A stretch of 25,966 nucleotides of DNA from Firmicutes bacterium UBA5420 (GTDB lineage Bacteria > Bacillota > Limnochordia > Darwinibacteriales > Darwinibacteriaceae): contig DHNI01000118.1 in assembly GCA_002409455.1 (NCBI GenBank), forward strand, positions 1 through 25,966, in the 5' to 3' direction. Below, in pieces: positions 1-7,095 of this stretch. The stretch's first letter is position 1. Each line of letters begins with the position of its first letter. The notes under the pieces were generated by a model, which was not told the origin of the DNA, made no database searches, and worked only from the letters and a program-made list of their open reading frames with translations. The position numbers and the translations under genes were made by a program.

Positions 1-561
1 TTTACCGGGCTTTACCAAGGCAAACCTGTGTCTGTACAAGGCCATGGTATGGGAATGCCTTCCATTGGAATTTACACCTATGAGCTGTATAATATGTATG
101 ATGTAGACAACATCATTCGTATTGGTTCCGCCGGTGCCATCCGGGAGGATGTCAAGATCATGGATCTGATCTTTGGTATGGGTGCCTGCACCGACTCGAA
201 TTACGCCTATCAATATGGCATGCCAGGAACCTACGCCCCCATCGCCACCTATGAGCTTTTGGAAAAGGCCGTGGAACTAGCCAAAGAAAAAGGGCAGAAG
301 TACTTTGTAGGTAACATCTTGTCCGCGGATATCTTTTATAATCCCCTTGGCAGCACACCTTGGAAAGAGATGGGTGTTCTTGCTGTGGAAATGGAAGCGG
401 CAGCCCTATACATGAATGCAGCTCAAGCCAAGAAAAATGCCCTATGTATGCTCACGATCTCCGATGAACTCCACAGCGGGAAAGAACTACCTGCCCATGA
501 TCGTCAAGTAAGCTTTAAAAAAATGATGGAGATCGCCTTAGAACTGGCTATTTGTCTTTAG
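1..561 (+). CDS. deoD: Purine nucleoside phosphorylase DeoD-type (5' end missing)
   Basis: Cytoplasmic enzyme that cleaves purine (deoxy)ribonucleosides with phosphate in nucleoside salvage. The reading frame is already open at base 1, so the start lies outside the window; 186 residues are visible against about 235-240 for the family, so roughly the first 50 are missing. Visible signatures are GHGMGMPS (residues 14-21), R-IGSAGA around 40-46 (phosphate-binding Arg and Gly-rich segment), SADIFYNP, the nucleoside-binding VEMEAAALY, and TISDELH, whose Asp is the base-protonating residue in hexameric PNPs. The arrangement is that of the bacterial hexameric DeoD family rather than the trimeric PunA family. 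It ends in TAG and is followed at once by an intrinsic terminator, so it is the last gene of its transcript. Confidence 0.95.
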   Translation, partial: FTGLYQGKPVSVQGHGMGMPSIGIYTYELYNMYDVDNIIRIGSAGAIREDVKIMDLIFGMGACTDSNYAYQYGMPGTYAPIATYELLEKAVELAKEKGQKYFVGNILSADIFYNPLGSTPWKEMGVLAVEMEAAALYMNAAQAKKNALCMLTISDELHSGKELPAHDRQVSFKKMMEIALELAICL

Positions 562-576
562 ATCATTAGAAAAACA

Positions 577-608
577 AGCCCAACCCCCTTGGGTTGGGTT
601 ATTTTATT
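577..608 (+). terminator. Rho-independent terminator after deoD
   Basis: An 8-bp perfect G/C-rich stem (579-586 CCCAACCC with 591-598 GGGTTGGG), CCTT loop, extendable by G-U and A-T pairs, is followed by a T-rich tract (TTATTTTATT). It lies 16 bases after the deoD stop and just before the ribosome binding site of the next gene, which therefore needs its own promoter or depends on readthrough. Confidence 0.85.
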
Positions 609-623
609 ATTCTGGAGGTTCCC

Positions 624-1883
624 ATGAAAAGACCCTTTGTAGATGCCAAAACACTTCGCAACATTGTAGCAGAGTATCCCACCCCCTTTCATCTTTACGA
701 TGAACAGGGTATTCGCGAAAACGCCCGCAGGCTTCACCAGGCCTTTGCCTGGAACCCGGGGTTCAAGGAGTATTTTGCAGTAAAGGCGACTCCCAATCCG
801 GCCATCCTTGAGATTCTCCGAGAGGAAGGCTGTGGAGTTGATTGCGCAACGTTGACGGAGCTCTTACTCGCGGAATCTTTGGGGTTTTCGGGCCAGGAGA
901 TTATGTTTTCGTCGAACATGACTCCCCTAGAAGATTTTGAGCTAGCCCATAAGCTCGGGGCGATCATCAACCTTGATGACCTTACCGATGTGGAATACAT
1001 CAAACGACTTCCGAGCATTCCTGAAACGATCTGTTTACGTTATAATCCAGGCGGCAACTTTTCTATTAGTAACGAAATCATGGACACCCCAGGGGAGGCC
1101 AAGTATGGTATGACTCGCCCCCAGCTCAACCAGGCCATCGAGAAATTGCTTGAGCTTGGAGTCCGTGAGTTTGGCTTGCACGCCTTTTTAGCTAGCAATA
1201 CCAGGGCAAACGACTACTACCCTACCTTAGCTAAGATCCTCTTTGAGCTAGTGCGAGATCTCCACGCCGAAACAGGAGCCCACTTCGCCTTTGTAAATCT
1301 CTCTGGCGGCATCGGCGTTCCTTACCATCCGAGCCAAGAGCCGGCAGATATTATGGTAATCGGCGCTGGCGTCGAGGAAGCATTCGATGACGTTCTCGTG
1401 CCCGCGGGCCTAGGCCACCTAGCCATCATGGCTGAACTAGGGCGCTTTATGCTCGCACCCTATGGTCATTTGATTGCAACCGCAATTCGCCGCAAAGAGA
1501 TCTATAAGAACTACATCGGCCTTGACGCCTCTGCAGCCAACCTTATGCGTCCCGCCATGTATGGATCCTATCATCACATTACGATCTCTGGAAAAGAGGA
1601 TTGCCCCCCTGATCACATCTATGATGTGGTGGGCGGGCTATGTGAGAACAACGATAAATTCGCCATAAATAGGCACCTACCAGAAATTGAACTAGGAGAC
1701 ATAGTCATCATTCATGATACAGGTGCCCACGGTTTTTCTATGGGTTATAATTATAATGGGAAACTTCGATCAGCGGAAGTCTTGCTCAAGGCCGACGGAA
1801 GTTGCGAACTGATTCGCCGGGCCGAAACTCCCGCAGACTATTTCGCCACCCTGAAGCTGCCGGTGCGATCATCAAGCCTTTAA
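624..1883 (+). CDS. lysA: Diaminopimelate decarboxylase-like PLP enzyme (fold type III)
   Basis: Predicted to decarboxylate meso-diaminopimelate to L-lysine, the last step of lysine synthesis, in the cytoplasm. ATG at 624 has GGAGG six bases upstream; an in-frame ATG at 594 lies inside the preceding terminator and lacks a site. The protein has 419 residues, normal for LysA. Motifs: FAVKATPNP with the PLP Lys at 54, RYNPGG and KYGM for the decarboxylase barrel, SGGIGVPY (228-234) as the phosphate-binding Gly-rich loop, ELGRF (271-275, EPGR position), CENND with the catalytic Cys at 340, and a Tyr-Asn pair near 378. The usual HxHIGSQ motif is replaced by GLHAFLASN (184-192), which marks a divergent LysA clade; another ornithine/DAP-type decarboxylase activity is possible but less likely. 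Its 3' end overlaps msrA by 12 bases, convergent. Confidence 0.88.
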   Translation: MKRPFVDAKTLRNIVAEYPTPFHLYDEQGIRENARRLHQAFAWNPGFKEYFAVKATPNPAILEILREEGCGVDCATLTELLLAESLGFSGQEIMFSSNMTPLEDFELAHKLGAIINLDDLTDVEYIKRLPSIPETICLRYNPGGNFSISNEIMDTPGEAKYGMTRPQLNQAIEKLLELGVREFGLHAFLASNTRANDYYPTLAKILFELVRDLHAETGAHFAFVNLSGGIGVPYHPSQEPADIMVIGAGVEEAFDDVLVPAGLGHLAIMAELGRFMLAPYGHLIATAIRRKEIYKNYIGLDASAANLMRPAMYGSYHHITISGKEDCPPDHIYDVVGGLCENNDKFAINRHLPEIELGDIVIIHDTGAHGFSMGYNYNGKLRSAEVLLKADGSCELIRRAETPADYFATLKLPVRSSSL

Positions 1884-2402
1884 CTTGTCTTGAAACTGCT
1901 TGCGAAATTTGACCACCTTCGGGGCAATCACCATCTGGCAATAGCCCTGCCTAGGATTCTCTGCGAAATAATCGTGATGATAGTCCTCCGCTGGATAGAA
2001 GATGATGAGCTCCGCAAGTTCGGTGACGATTGGATCATCCCACAACTTAGCCATACTGGCCATCACTTCCTGGGCGACTTCTTTTTCCTTGTGGGTTTCA
2101 TAAAAGATGACCGAACGATATTGGGTACCAATGTCGCCCCCCTGCCGATTTAACGTCGTCGGATCATGGGTGCTAAAAAAGACCTCCAAGAGTTCCTTGT
2201 AGCTGATCGCACTGCCGTCGTAGGAAATCTGGATGACCTCGGCGTGACCGGTTTCACCAGTACAGACTTGTTTGTACGTAGGGTTTTGAACATGCCCCCC
2301 ACTATAACCGGGGACAACACTGATTACACCGGCTAGATCCTTAAAAATGGCCTCTAGACACCAAAAACAACCTCCACCAAAAGTGGCCACGGAGTGATTC
2401 AT
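1872..2402 (-). CDS. msrA: Peptide-methionine (S)-S-oxide reductase MsrA
   Basis: Repairs oxidised proteins by reducing methionine-S-sulfoxide, using thioredoxin. The 176-residue protein is typical for a stand-alone MsrA. The catalytic motif GCFWCLE is at 11-17, with the attacking Cys at 12; GYSGG follows (33-37), then a Glu/Tyr-containing core with QYRSVIFY and YHHDYFA, and a C-terminal GYCQMVIAPK that may supply the resolving Cys. No MsrB domain is fused and none is nearby. The ATG has a modest AAGGGA site about nine bases upstream. The gene is convergent with lysA (12-base overlap) and divergent from the methyltransferase, so its promoter must lie inside the neighbouring coding region. Confidence 0.95.
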   Translation of the reverse strand: MNHSVATFGGGCFWCLEAIFKDLAGVISVVPGYSGGHVQNPTYKQVCTGETGHAEVIQISYDGSAISYKELLEVFFSTHDPTTLNRQGGDIGTQYRSVIFYETHKEKEVAQEVMASMAKLWDDPIVTELAELIIFYPAEDYHHDYFAENPRQGYCQMVIAPKVVKFRKQFQDKLKA

Positions 2403-2444
2403 GCTTCTCGTCCCTTCAAATTATTGTTTAGAAAAGGTGATTAC

Positions 2445-3209
2445 TTGGATTCGATTTATGGATTTCCCAACTACTATGAAATAGCCTATTCTTACCGGAA
2501 TATCGCGGCGGAAGTGGATGTGATGGAAGAGGCTATCCGCAAATATTCGAGGATTCCGGTACATACCGTATTAGAACTAGCTTGTGGTAACAGTCCCCAT
2601 ATGCTGGAGCTGGCCACCCGGGGCTATCAGTATTATGGGTTGGATCTAAGTCCAACCATGCTAGAGTTTGCCCAAAACAAGGCGGACGCACACCAAATTG
2701 ATGTGCAGTTTTACTTAGCCAACTTCATCGATTTCCAGCTAGAGGAACCCATGGACTTTATTTACATCATGCTCGGTTCTCTTTACGTTAATGACACCGA
2801 AGAACTCCTGAGCCATTTCAGAACCGTCCATAAAGCCCTCAAACCTGGTGGCCTTTACTTCCTAGATTGGTGCGTTGATTTTTCACCCCTCGATAACAGC
2901 CAAGACAGCTGGGTGATGCGCCGGGGCGGGATCACCGTCACAACTCGCTACTCTACACGCCTGTTTAATGCGGCACAGCAACTCTATGAAGAAAACATCC
3001 TCTTTACAATCAAGGATCATGGTAAGCAAAAAAAGCTGCTCCATACCGGCATCAGGCGGGCCATCTTTCCCCAGGAATTTGTGCTGGCTGCGACCAAGCT
3101 CAATGGCTTTGAGCTTCTAGGTTGGTGGGATGATTGGAATTGGGAGAGACCTCTTGGAGAAGGAAGGGGCGAAATTGTCCGCCCCATCACCGTGTTACGC
3201 CGACTCTAG
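2445..3209 (+). CDS. Class I SAM-dependent methyltransferase, substrate unknown
   Basis: The SAM-binding Rossmann fold is clear: VLELACGNSPH (motif I), YYGLDLSPTMLEFA with the acidic residue that binds the SAM ribose, FYLANFIDF, then FIYIMLGSLYV and LKPGGLYFLDW (motif III). About 254 residues. The substrate cannot be read from sequence; a small molecule is more likely than nucleic acid. The start is uncertain. I prefer TTG at 2445, preceded by AAGGTGA at a short spacing and giving a protein that begins near DSIYGFPNYYEIAYSYR, as relatives do. A GTG at 2394 in the same frame would add 17 residues and overlap the divergent msrA start. The stop is two bases from that of the convergent alcohol dehydrogenase, with no terminator visible between them. 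Confidence 0.82.
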   Translation: MDSIYGFPNYYEIAYSYRNIAAEVDVMEEAIRKYSRIPVHTVLELACGNSPHMLELATRGYQYYGLDLSPTMLEFAQNKADAHQIDVQFYLANFIDFQLEEPMDFIYIMLGSLYVNDTEELLSHFRTVHKALKPGGLYFLDWCVDFSPLDNSQDSWVMRRGGITVTTRYSTRLFNAAQQLYEENILFTIKDHGKQKKLLHTGIRRAIFPQEFVLAATKLNGFELLGWWDDWNWERPLGEGRGEIVRPITVLRRL

Positions 3210-3211
3210 CT

Positions 3212-4384
3212 TCAGCCTTGGCAGAGCTCATAGATGGCCAATACGTCCCTTTGACCTAAAGGCATGAAGTTACCTAATGTTATGGTATCGCCATGGGTGG
3301 CCTTCGCGGCCATCTCAGCAAGACGATCTGCCGCAATGCCGGCTTCTGCCAAGGTTGTAGGCAGTCCAATGCGGCGGAAGAAGTCTTCGAGACGCCGAAT
3401 TCCCTCTAGAATTGTGTGCTCTGGATTGTGGAAATCCTGCTCCACGCCAAAAACACGTACTGCAAATTGCACAAAGCGATCAAGATCCTGCTTATAAACA
3501 TACTTCATCCAAGCCGGGAAGACAATGGCCAAACCAGCGCCGTGGGCAATGTCATACAATGCACTTAACTCATGCTCAATATTGTGGGAGGCCCAATCTT
3601 CACTGCGGCCCACACCCAAGATGTCATTATGAGCAATGGTGCCAGCCCACATAATATTGGCCCGGGCCCCGTAATTTTCTGGCTCAGAAATGGCCTTGGG
3701 TGCCTCTTGAAGAATGCTGCGCATGGCCCCTTCACAGAGATGATCGCCAAAACCCACGTCTGCTTCACGGGTAAAGTAACGCTCCATAATATGAGCCATC
3801 ATGTCAGCAACACCACAAGCGGTTTGATACGCGGGCAGGGTATAGGTCAACTCAGGGTTCAGCAAGGCGAACTTGGGGCGCATCACAAGTGCTCCATAGC
3901 CTACTTTCTGCCAGCCATCCTCATTGGTCACAACAGAACTTGAACTTGACTCGCTACCAGCCGCAGGAATCGTCAAAACTACGCCTACAGGTACACTTTC
4001 TTCAGCTTTAGCCTTTCCGGCATAAAAGTCCCACACATCACCATCATAGGGTACACCAATGGCGATAGCTTTGGCAGAATCGATGGCGCTTCCGCCACCT
4101 ACCGCCAAGATCAAGTCTATCTGTTCTTTGCGGGCTAAAGCAATGCCTTCCTGCACCAAGCTTAGCCTAGGGTTAGGCTGAGCTCCGCCAAATTCTACGA
4201 TCTCCAGACCAGCCTGCTCCAAAGACTCTACCACCCGATCTTTAAGGCCGCTCTGCACGATGTGTCCCCCACCGTAGTGCAGTAAGACCTTCTTGCCCCA
4301 GGCAGCTGCCTCTTTACCAACTTGTGTTTCGACGCCCTTACCAAAAATCATCTTTGTGGTGTTTGAAAACGTAAAGTTAAGCAT
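3212..4384 (-). CDS. Iron-containing alcohol dehydrogenase (BdhA/YqhD-like)
   Basis: Group III metal-dependent alcohol/aldehyde oxidoreductase acting on butanol-like alcohols or aldehydes with NAD(P)H, cytoplasmic. The 390 residues match the family. Visible are the N-terminal dinucleotide domain with VGGGSAIDSAKAIAIG (95-110), VLTIPAAGSESSS, and the metal ligands Asp194 and His198 (ADMMAH), His267 (ASHNIEH) and His281 (DIAHGAG), at the same positions as in YqhD. ATG at 4384 has AGGAGGG nine bases upstream. It is the last gene of an apparent three-gene operon after GH130 (32-base gap). It may dispose of reducing power or detoxify aldehydes from sugar breakdown; the true substrate is unknown. 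Confidence 0.93.
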   Translation of the reverse strand: MLNFTFSNTTKMIFGKGVETQVGKEAAAWGKKVLLHYGGGHIVQSGLKDRVVESLEQAGLEIVEFGGAQPNPRLSLVQEGIALARKEQIDLILAVGGGSAIDSAKAIAIGVPYDGDVWDFYAGKAKAEESVPVGVVLTIPAAGSESSSSSVVTNEDGWQKVGYGALVMRPKFALLNPELTYTLPAYQTACGVADMMAHIMERYFTREADVGFGDHLCEGAMRSILQEAPKAISEPENYGARANIMWAGTIAHNDILGVGRSEDWASHNIEHELSALYDIAHGAGLAIVFPAWMKYVYKQDLDRFVQFAVRVFGVEQDFHNPEHTILEGIRRLEDFFRRIGLPTTLAEAGIAADRLAEMAAKATHGDTITLGNFMPLGQRDVLAIYELCQG

Positions 4385-4416
4385 ATGCTCCCTCCTGATT
4401 ATGCGACTTTATTCCA

Positions 4417-5400
4417 CTATATACTGGAGTTGTCCTTTGCAAACTGCACTAACTCTTGAACATATCCAAAGGCCACAGCGGTTACTGTATCAGCTCCACC
4501 GTAATAAAGAGCTAAACGCCCCGTGGCGGCGTCAACTAGGGCTGCACAGGGAAAGGCCACATTAGGCACATCACCAACACATTCATAGTAGACTTGGGGT
4601 GACAAAATGTATGGGCTAGTGCGGGCGAGCACTTTCCAAGGCTGATCCAAATCCAAAAGCGCGGCCCCCACGCTATAGACATAGCCATTACAGGATGTAA
4701 GTACACCATGATAAATCATCAGCCATCCTTCGGAGGTTTCAATGGGGATGGGGCCGGCCCCAATTTTCGTCGATTGCCAACCAACCGTCGTCCCCATCAC
4801 ATGGCGATGCTTACCCCAATAGGTCATATCAGGACTTTCACTGTAGAATATGTCGCCAAAGGGAGTATGCCCATTATCGCTTGGCCTCGAGACCATAGCG
4901 AAATTGCCGTTTATTTTCCGGGGAAAAAGCACGCCGTTGCGGTTAAAGGGTAAAAAAGCATTCTCCATCTGCCGGAAGGTCTTAAAGTCGTCCGTGTAAG
5001 CAACGCCAATGGTCGGACCATGATACCCATTACACCAAGTCACATAGTAGCGATCCTCAATCCAGACCACTCTAGGATCGTAACCATAGACAAAGTTGCC
5101 AATTTCCTCGTCAGCACAGACAAAGGATATGGGCTCATGTTCGATCATCCAGTCTAGAGCATCCTTACTTTTTCCAGCGTGAATGCGCATTTCCCGAGCT
5201 TTGTTGTCAACACGGAAGACACCGCGAAATTCATCGCCATAGGGAACAACGGCGCTGTTAAAAATACTATTTGCACAAGGAATTAAGTCCCTGGGAATAA
5301 CAGGATTCTGCGAATAGCGCCATAGAACATCACTGTTTCCAGCGGGGCGCTCTTCCCAAGGTATATTAGGCAGTTTTTGACCGACAATTTGCAAGCTCAT
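4417..5400 (-). CDS. GH130 family beta-mannoside phosphorylase
   Basis: Predicted cytoplasmic inverting phosphorylase that splits beta-mannosides (beta-1,4-mannosyl-glucose, or mannooligosaccharides) with phosphate to mannose-1-phosphate. The 327 residues suit GH130. Family signatures are NPVIPRD (32-38), FNSAVVPYGDEFRGVFR (48-63), GYDPRVV with the proton-donor Asp at 108, then a five-bladed propeller pattern with CNGYHGPTIGVAYTDDF, YHGVL and YECVGDVPNVAFP. It carries no signal peptide. The start ATG at 5400 has GGGAGG nine bases upstream; an ATG nine bases further upstream sits too close to that site. It lies between a secreted cyclophilin and the alcohol dehydrogenase (22- and 32-base gaps). 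No other mannan genes are in view, so the linkage specificity is open. Confidence 0.88.
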   Translation of the reverse strand: MSLQIVGQKLPNIPWEERPAGNSDVLWRYSQNPVIPRDLIPCANSIFNSAVVPYGDEFRGVFRVDNKAREMRIHAGKSKDALDWMIEHEPISFVCADEEIGNFVYGYDPRVVWIEDRYYVTWCNGYHGPTIGVAYTDDFKTFRQMENAFLPFNRNGVLFPRKINGNFAMVSRPSDNGHTPFGDIFYSESPDMTYWGKHRHVMGTTVGWQSTKIGAGPIPIETSEGWLMIYHGVLTSCNGYVYSVGAALLDLDQPWKVLARTSPYILSPQVYYECVGDVPNVAFPCAALVDAATGRLALYYGGADTVTAVAFGYVQELVQFAKDNSSI

Positions 5401-5422
5401 GCTACACATCCTCCCTGAATAT

Positions 5423-6031
5423 TTAGAGTTTGTCAGGCTCTGGGTAGTTCCCAAAGGTCTCCACAGTAACCTTCTCTATGCGTTGATCCACAATTGGTTT
5501 ATCCATTCTGTCACGCTGAACAGCCACAATAGAGTCAGCCACTTCTATGCCTTCTACAACTTGACCAAAGGCCGCATAGGCTCCGTCTAGATGGGGAGAA
5601 TCGGCTACCATGATAAAAAACTGGGAACCGGCCGAATCAGGTATGTTGGTACGGGCCATGGAGACAACACCCCGTTTATGCAGAAGGTCATTTTCAAATC
5701 CATTTTGGCTAAATTCACCCTTGATACTATAACCTGATCCACCACCGCCTGTACCTGTAGGATCTCCTCCCTGAATCATAAATCCAGGGATGACGCGATG
5801 AAAGATCACCCCATCATAGTATCCTTGCTTGACCAAAGAAATGAAATTGTTTACCGTGTTTGGGGCTATCTCTGGGTAAAGCTCAATCTTGATTACTCCA
5901 AGATCGCCTAAATCCATCGTAACCAGGGGATTCTTTGAAGATTTCCCCTCGTCTGCAGAGACCAAACTTGTCTGCCCTATAAGCAGCGCTGCTACAAGAA
6001 TCGCGACAACCATTATACTTGCATAATCCAT
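5423..6031 (-). CDS. Secreted cyclophilin-type peptidyl-prolyl isomerase
   Basis: Catalyses cis/trans isomerisation of Xaa-Pro bonds to help proteins fold outside the cytoplasm. 202 residues. An N-terminal hydrophobic segment (about 5-24) ends in a signal-peptidase-like VSA before Asp27. There is no lipobox Cys, so it is exported rather than lipid-anchored by this route. The cyclophilin domain spans about 36-195, with FHRVIPGFMIQGGDPTGTGGGG (catalytic Arg in FHR), GVVSMAR, SQFFIM and HLDGAYAAFG. The His in the last motif replaces the Trp of cyclosporin-sensitive forms, common in bacteria. GGAGGT lies eight bases before the ATG. It is the first gene of a likely operon with GH130 and the alcohol dehydrogenase. 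Confidence 0.93.
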   Translation of the reverse strand: MDYASIMVVAILVAALLIGQTSLVSADEGKSSKNPLVTMDLGDLGVIKIELYPEIAPNTVNNFISLVKQGYYDGVIFHRVIPGFMIQGGDPTGTGGGGSGYSIKGEFSQNGFENDLLHKRGVVSMARTNIPDSAGSQFFIMVADSPHLDGAYAAFGQVVEGIEVADSIVAVQRDRMDKPIVDQRIEKVTVETFGNYPEPDKL

Positions 6032-6082
6032 TTAATCGACCTCCATCTATTTCTGGATGAATGTTAGTATTCACCAGGATTC

Positions 6083-6111
6083 ATTATACCACACTTCGCT
6101 GGCAGGAACTC
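6083..6111 (-). promoter_or_regulatory. Candidate extended -10 promoter for the cyclophilin operon
   Basis: On the minus strand TGGTATAAT (perfect TATAAT at 6088-6083 with an extended-10 TG) sits 51 bases before the cyclophilin start; no good -35 is present at 17 bases. Downstream of it are TGAAT direct and inverted copies (6058-6062 with 6069-6073) that could bind a regulator; this last point is weak. Confidence 0.45.
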
Positions 6112-6151
6112 CCCCTTCGACGGAGAAACTCATTTTTGAAAGGAGTGAACG

Positions 6152-6574
6152 ATGTCTATGTGGAAAGAACACTACCGGGTTGGTTCCGATTTAATCGACA
6201 CCCAACACCAAGAGCTCTTCAAGCGAGTATCGAGATTTATTCGAGTGGTACAAAGCGAAGGGCCCTGGGAGGAACGCCTGGAGCAAGTGAAAGAGACCCT
6301 TGTTTTCATGCAACACTATGTCATCATCCACTTTGCCGACGAAGAAAATCTGCAAAAAGAGATAGGCTACCCTGAATTGGCGAGACACACCAAGATTCAC
6401 GAGGATTTTAAAGCTGAAATTCAGGAGTTCGCCCAGACAGTGGAGCGTGAAGGCTTTGATGAAGAGAAAGTACAGGAATTCAGCGCCAAAGTCATGACAT
6501 GGCTGATTATGCATGTAGGAAGGGAAGATCAGAAGATTGGTGAGTTCCTGCGGTCTAGGGGAGGTCACAAATGA
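6152..6574 (+). CDS. Bacteriohemerythrin (O2-binding di-iron protein)
   Basis: Four-helix di-iron protein that binds oxygen; in bacteria it stores, delivers or senses O2. 140 residues. All seven family iron ligands are present: His19 (DTQHQEL), His60 and Glu64 (HFADE), His79 and His83 (HTKIH), His121 and Asp126 (HVGRED). The protein is soluble, without signal or membrane segments. GAAAGGAGTG precedes the ATG. Its TGA stop overlaps the ATG of the following CheX-like gene (ATGA), so the two are translated together, which hints at a signalling role. I saw no convincing promoter in the 120 bases between it and the divergent cyclophilin. Confidence 0.95.
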   Translation: MSMWKEHYRVGSDLIDTQHQELFKRVSRFIRVVQSEGPWEERLEQVKETLVFMQHYVIIHFADEENLQKEIGYPELARHTKIHEDFKAEIQEFAQTVEREGFDEEKVQEFSAKVMTWLIMHVGREDQKIGEFLRSRGGHK

Positions 6575-7032
6575 GAGTTGAGTACATAAATCCATTCTAT
6601 CAAGCCACTGTAGATGTGTTTCGCGTGATGCTGAGTCTGGAACCAACAAGAGGAACGTTAAGGGCGGTTCAGGAACTTGTTCCCGTAAGTGAGGCCAATG
6701 TGGGAATTGGTGTTACCGGCGACTTGCGAGGGTCACTCTTGTTCAGTTTCCCCAAAGCCATGGCCCTTGATATGGTGCGCATCATGTCGGGTATGGAAAT
6801 GACGAAGCTCGATGCCTTTGTCACCTCAGCCTTAAGTGAGGTGGCCAACATCGTTAGCGGTAATGCCTTAACGTATCTTTCTAAGAATTCCCTAACCTGT
6901 GACATCTCCCCGCCCCAGGTCTTTGTGGGTAGTAATGGTACGTTGGCTATGACAACCGAAAAAGCAATCGTACTGCCCCTTGTTACCGACATCGGAACCT
7001 TGGAGATTAGTATTTCGCTACATGGAAAATAG
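6571..7032 (+). CDS. CheX/CheC-like chemotaxis phosphatase
   Basis: Belongs to the CheC-CheX-FliY phosphatase fold that dephosphorylates CheY-P. 153 residues, usual for CheX. The catalytic helix motif ExxN appears once, in SALSEVANIVSGNA (Glu90, Asn93), the single-site pattern of CheX rather than the two sites of CheC. The N-terminal part (MRVEYINPFYQAT) and VGIGVTGDLRGSLLFSF are typical. It starts inside the hemerythrin stop codon (ATGA). No other chemotaxis or response-regulator gene lies in the window, so its partner is elsewhere. It could instead act on a receiver protein outside chemotaxis. Confidence 0.87.
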   Translation: MRVEYINPFYQATVDVFRVMLSLEPTRGTLRAVQELVPVSEANVGIGVTGDLRGSLLFSFPKAMALDMVRIMSGMEMTKLDAFVTSALSEVANIVSGNALTYLSKNSLTCDISPPQVFVGSNGTLAMTTEKAIVLPLVTDIGTLEISISLHGK

Positions 7033-7041
7033 CTTAGAAAA

Positions 7042-7085
7042 GCCCAAGCTAGGTGAAGATTCTCCACCTGCCTGGGCATTTTCTT
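7042..7085. terminator. Bidirectional intrinsic terminator between cheX-like gene and lol-like operon
   Basis: A long G/C-rich hairpin (arms 7042-7055 and 7063-7077, with one mismatch and one bulge) is followed by ATTTTCTT on the plus strand. On the minus strand the same hairpin is followed by CTTTTC. It lies between two convergent genes ending at 7032 and 7096 and can serve both. Confidence 0.75.
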
Positions 7086-7095
7086 GCGCTTTACT

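Noticed and set aside
2394..2444. GTG 2394 as the methyltransferase start
   Set aside because: It would overlap the divergent msrA start and has no ribosome site; TTG 2445 has AAGGTGA and gives a family-like N-terminus. The choice is not certain.
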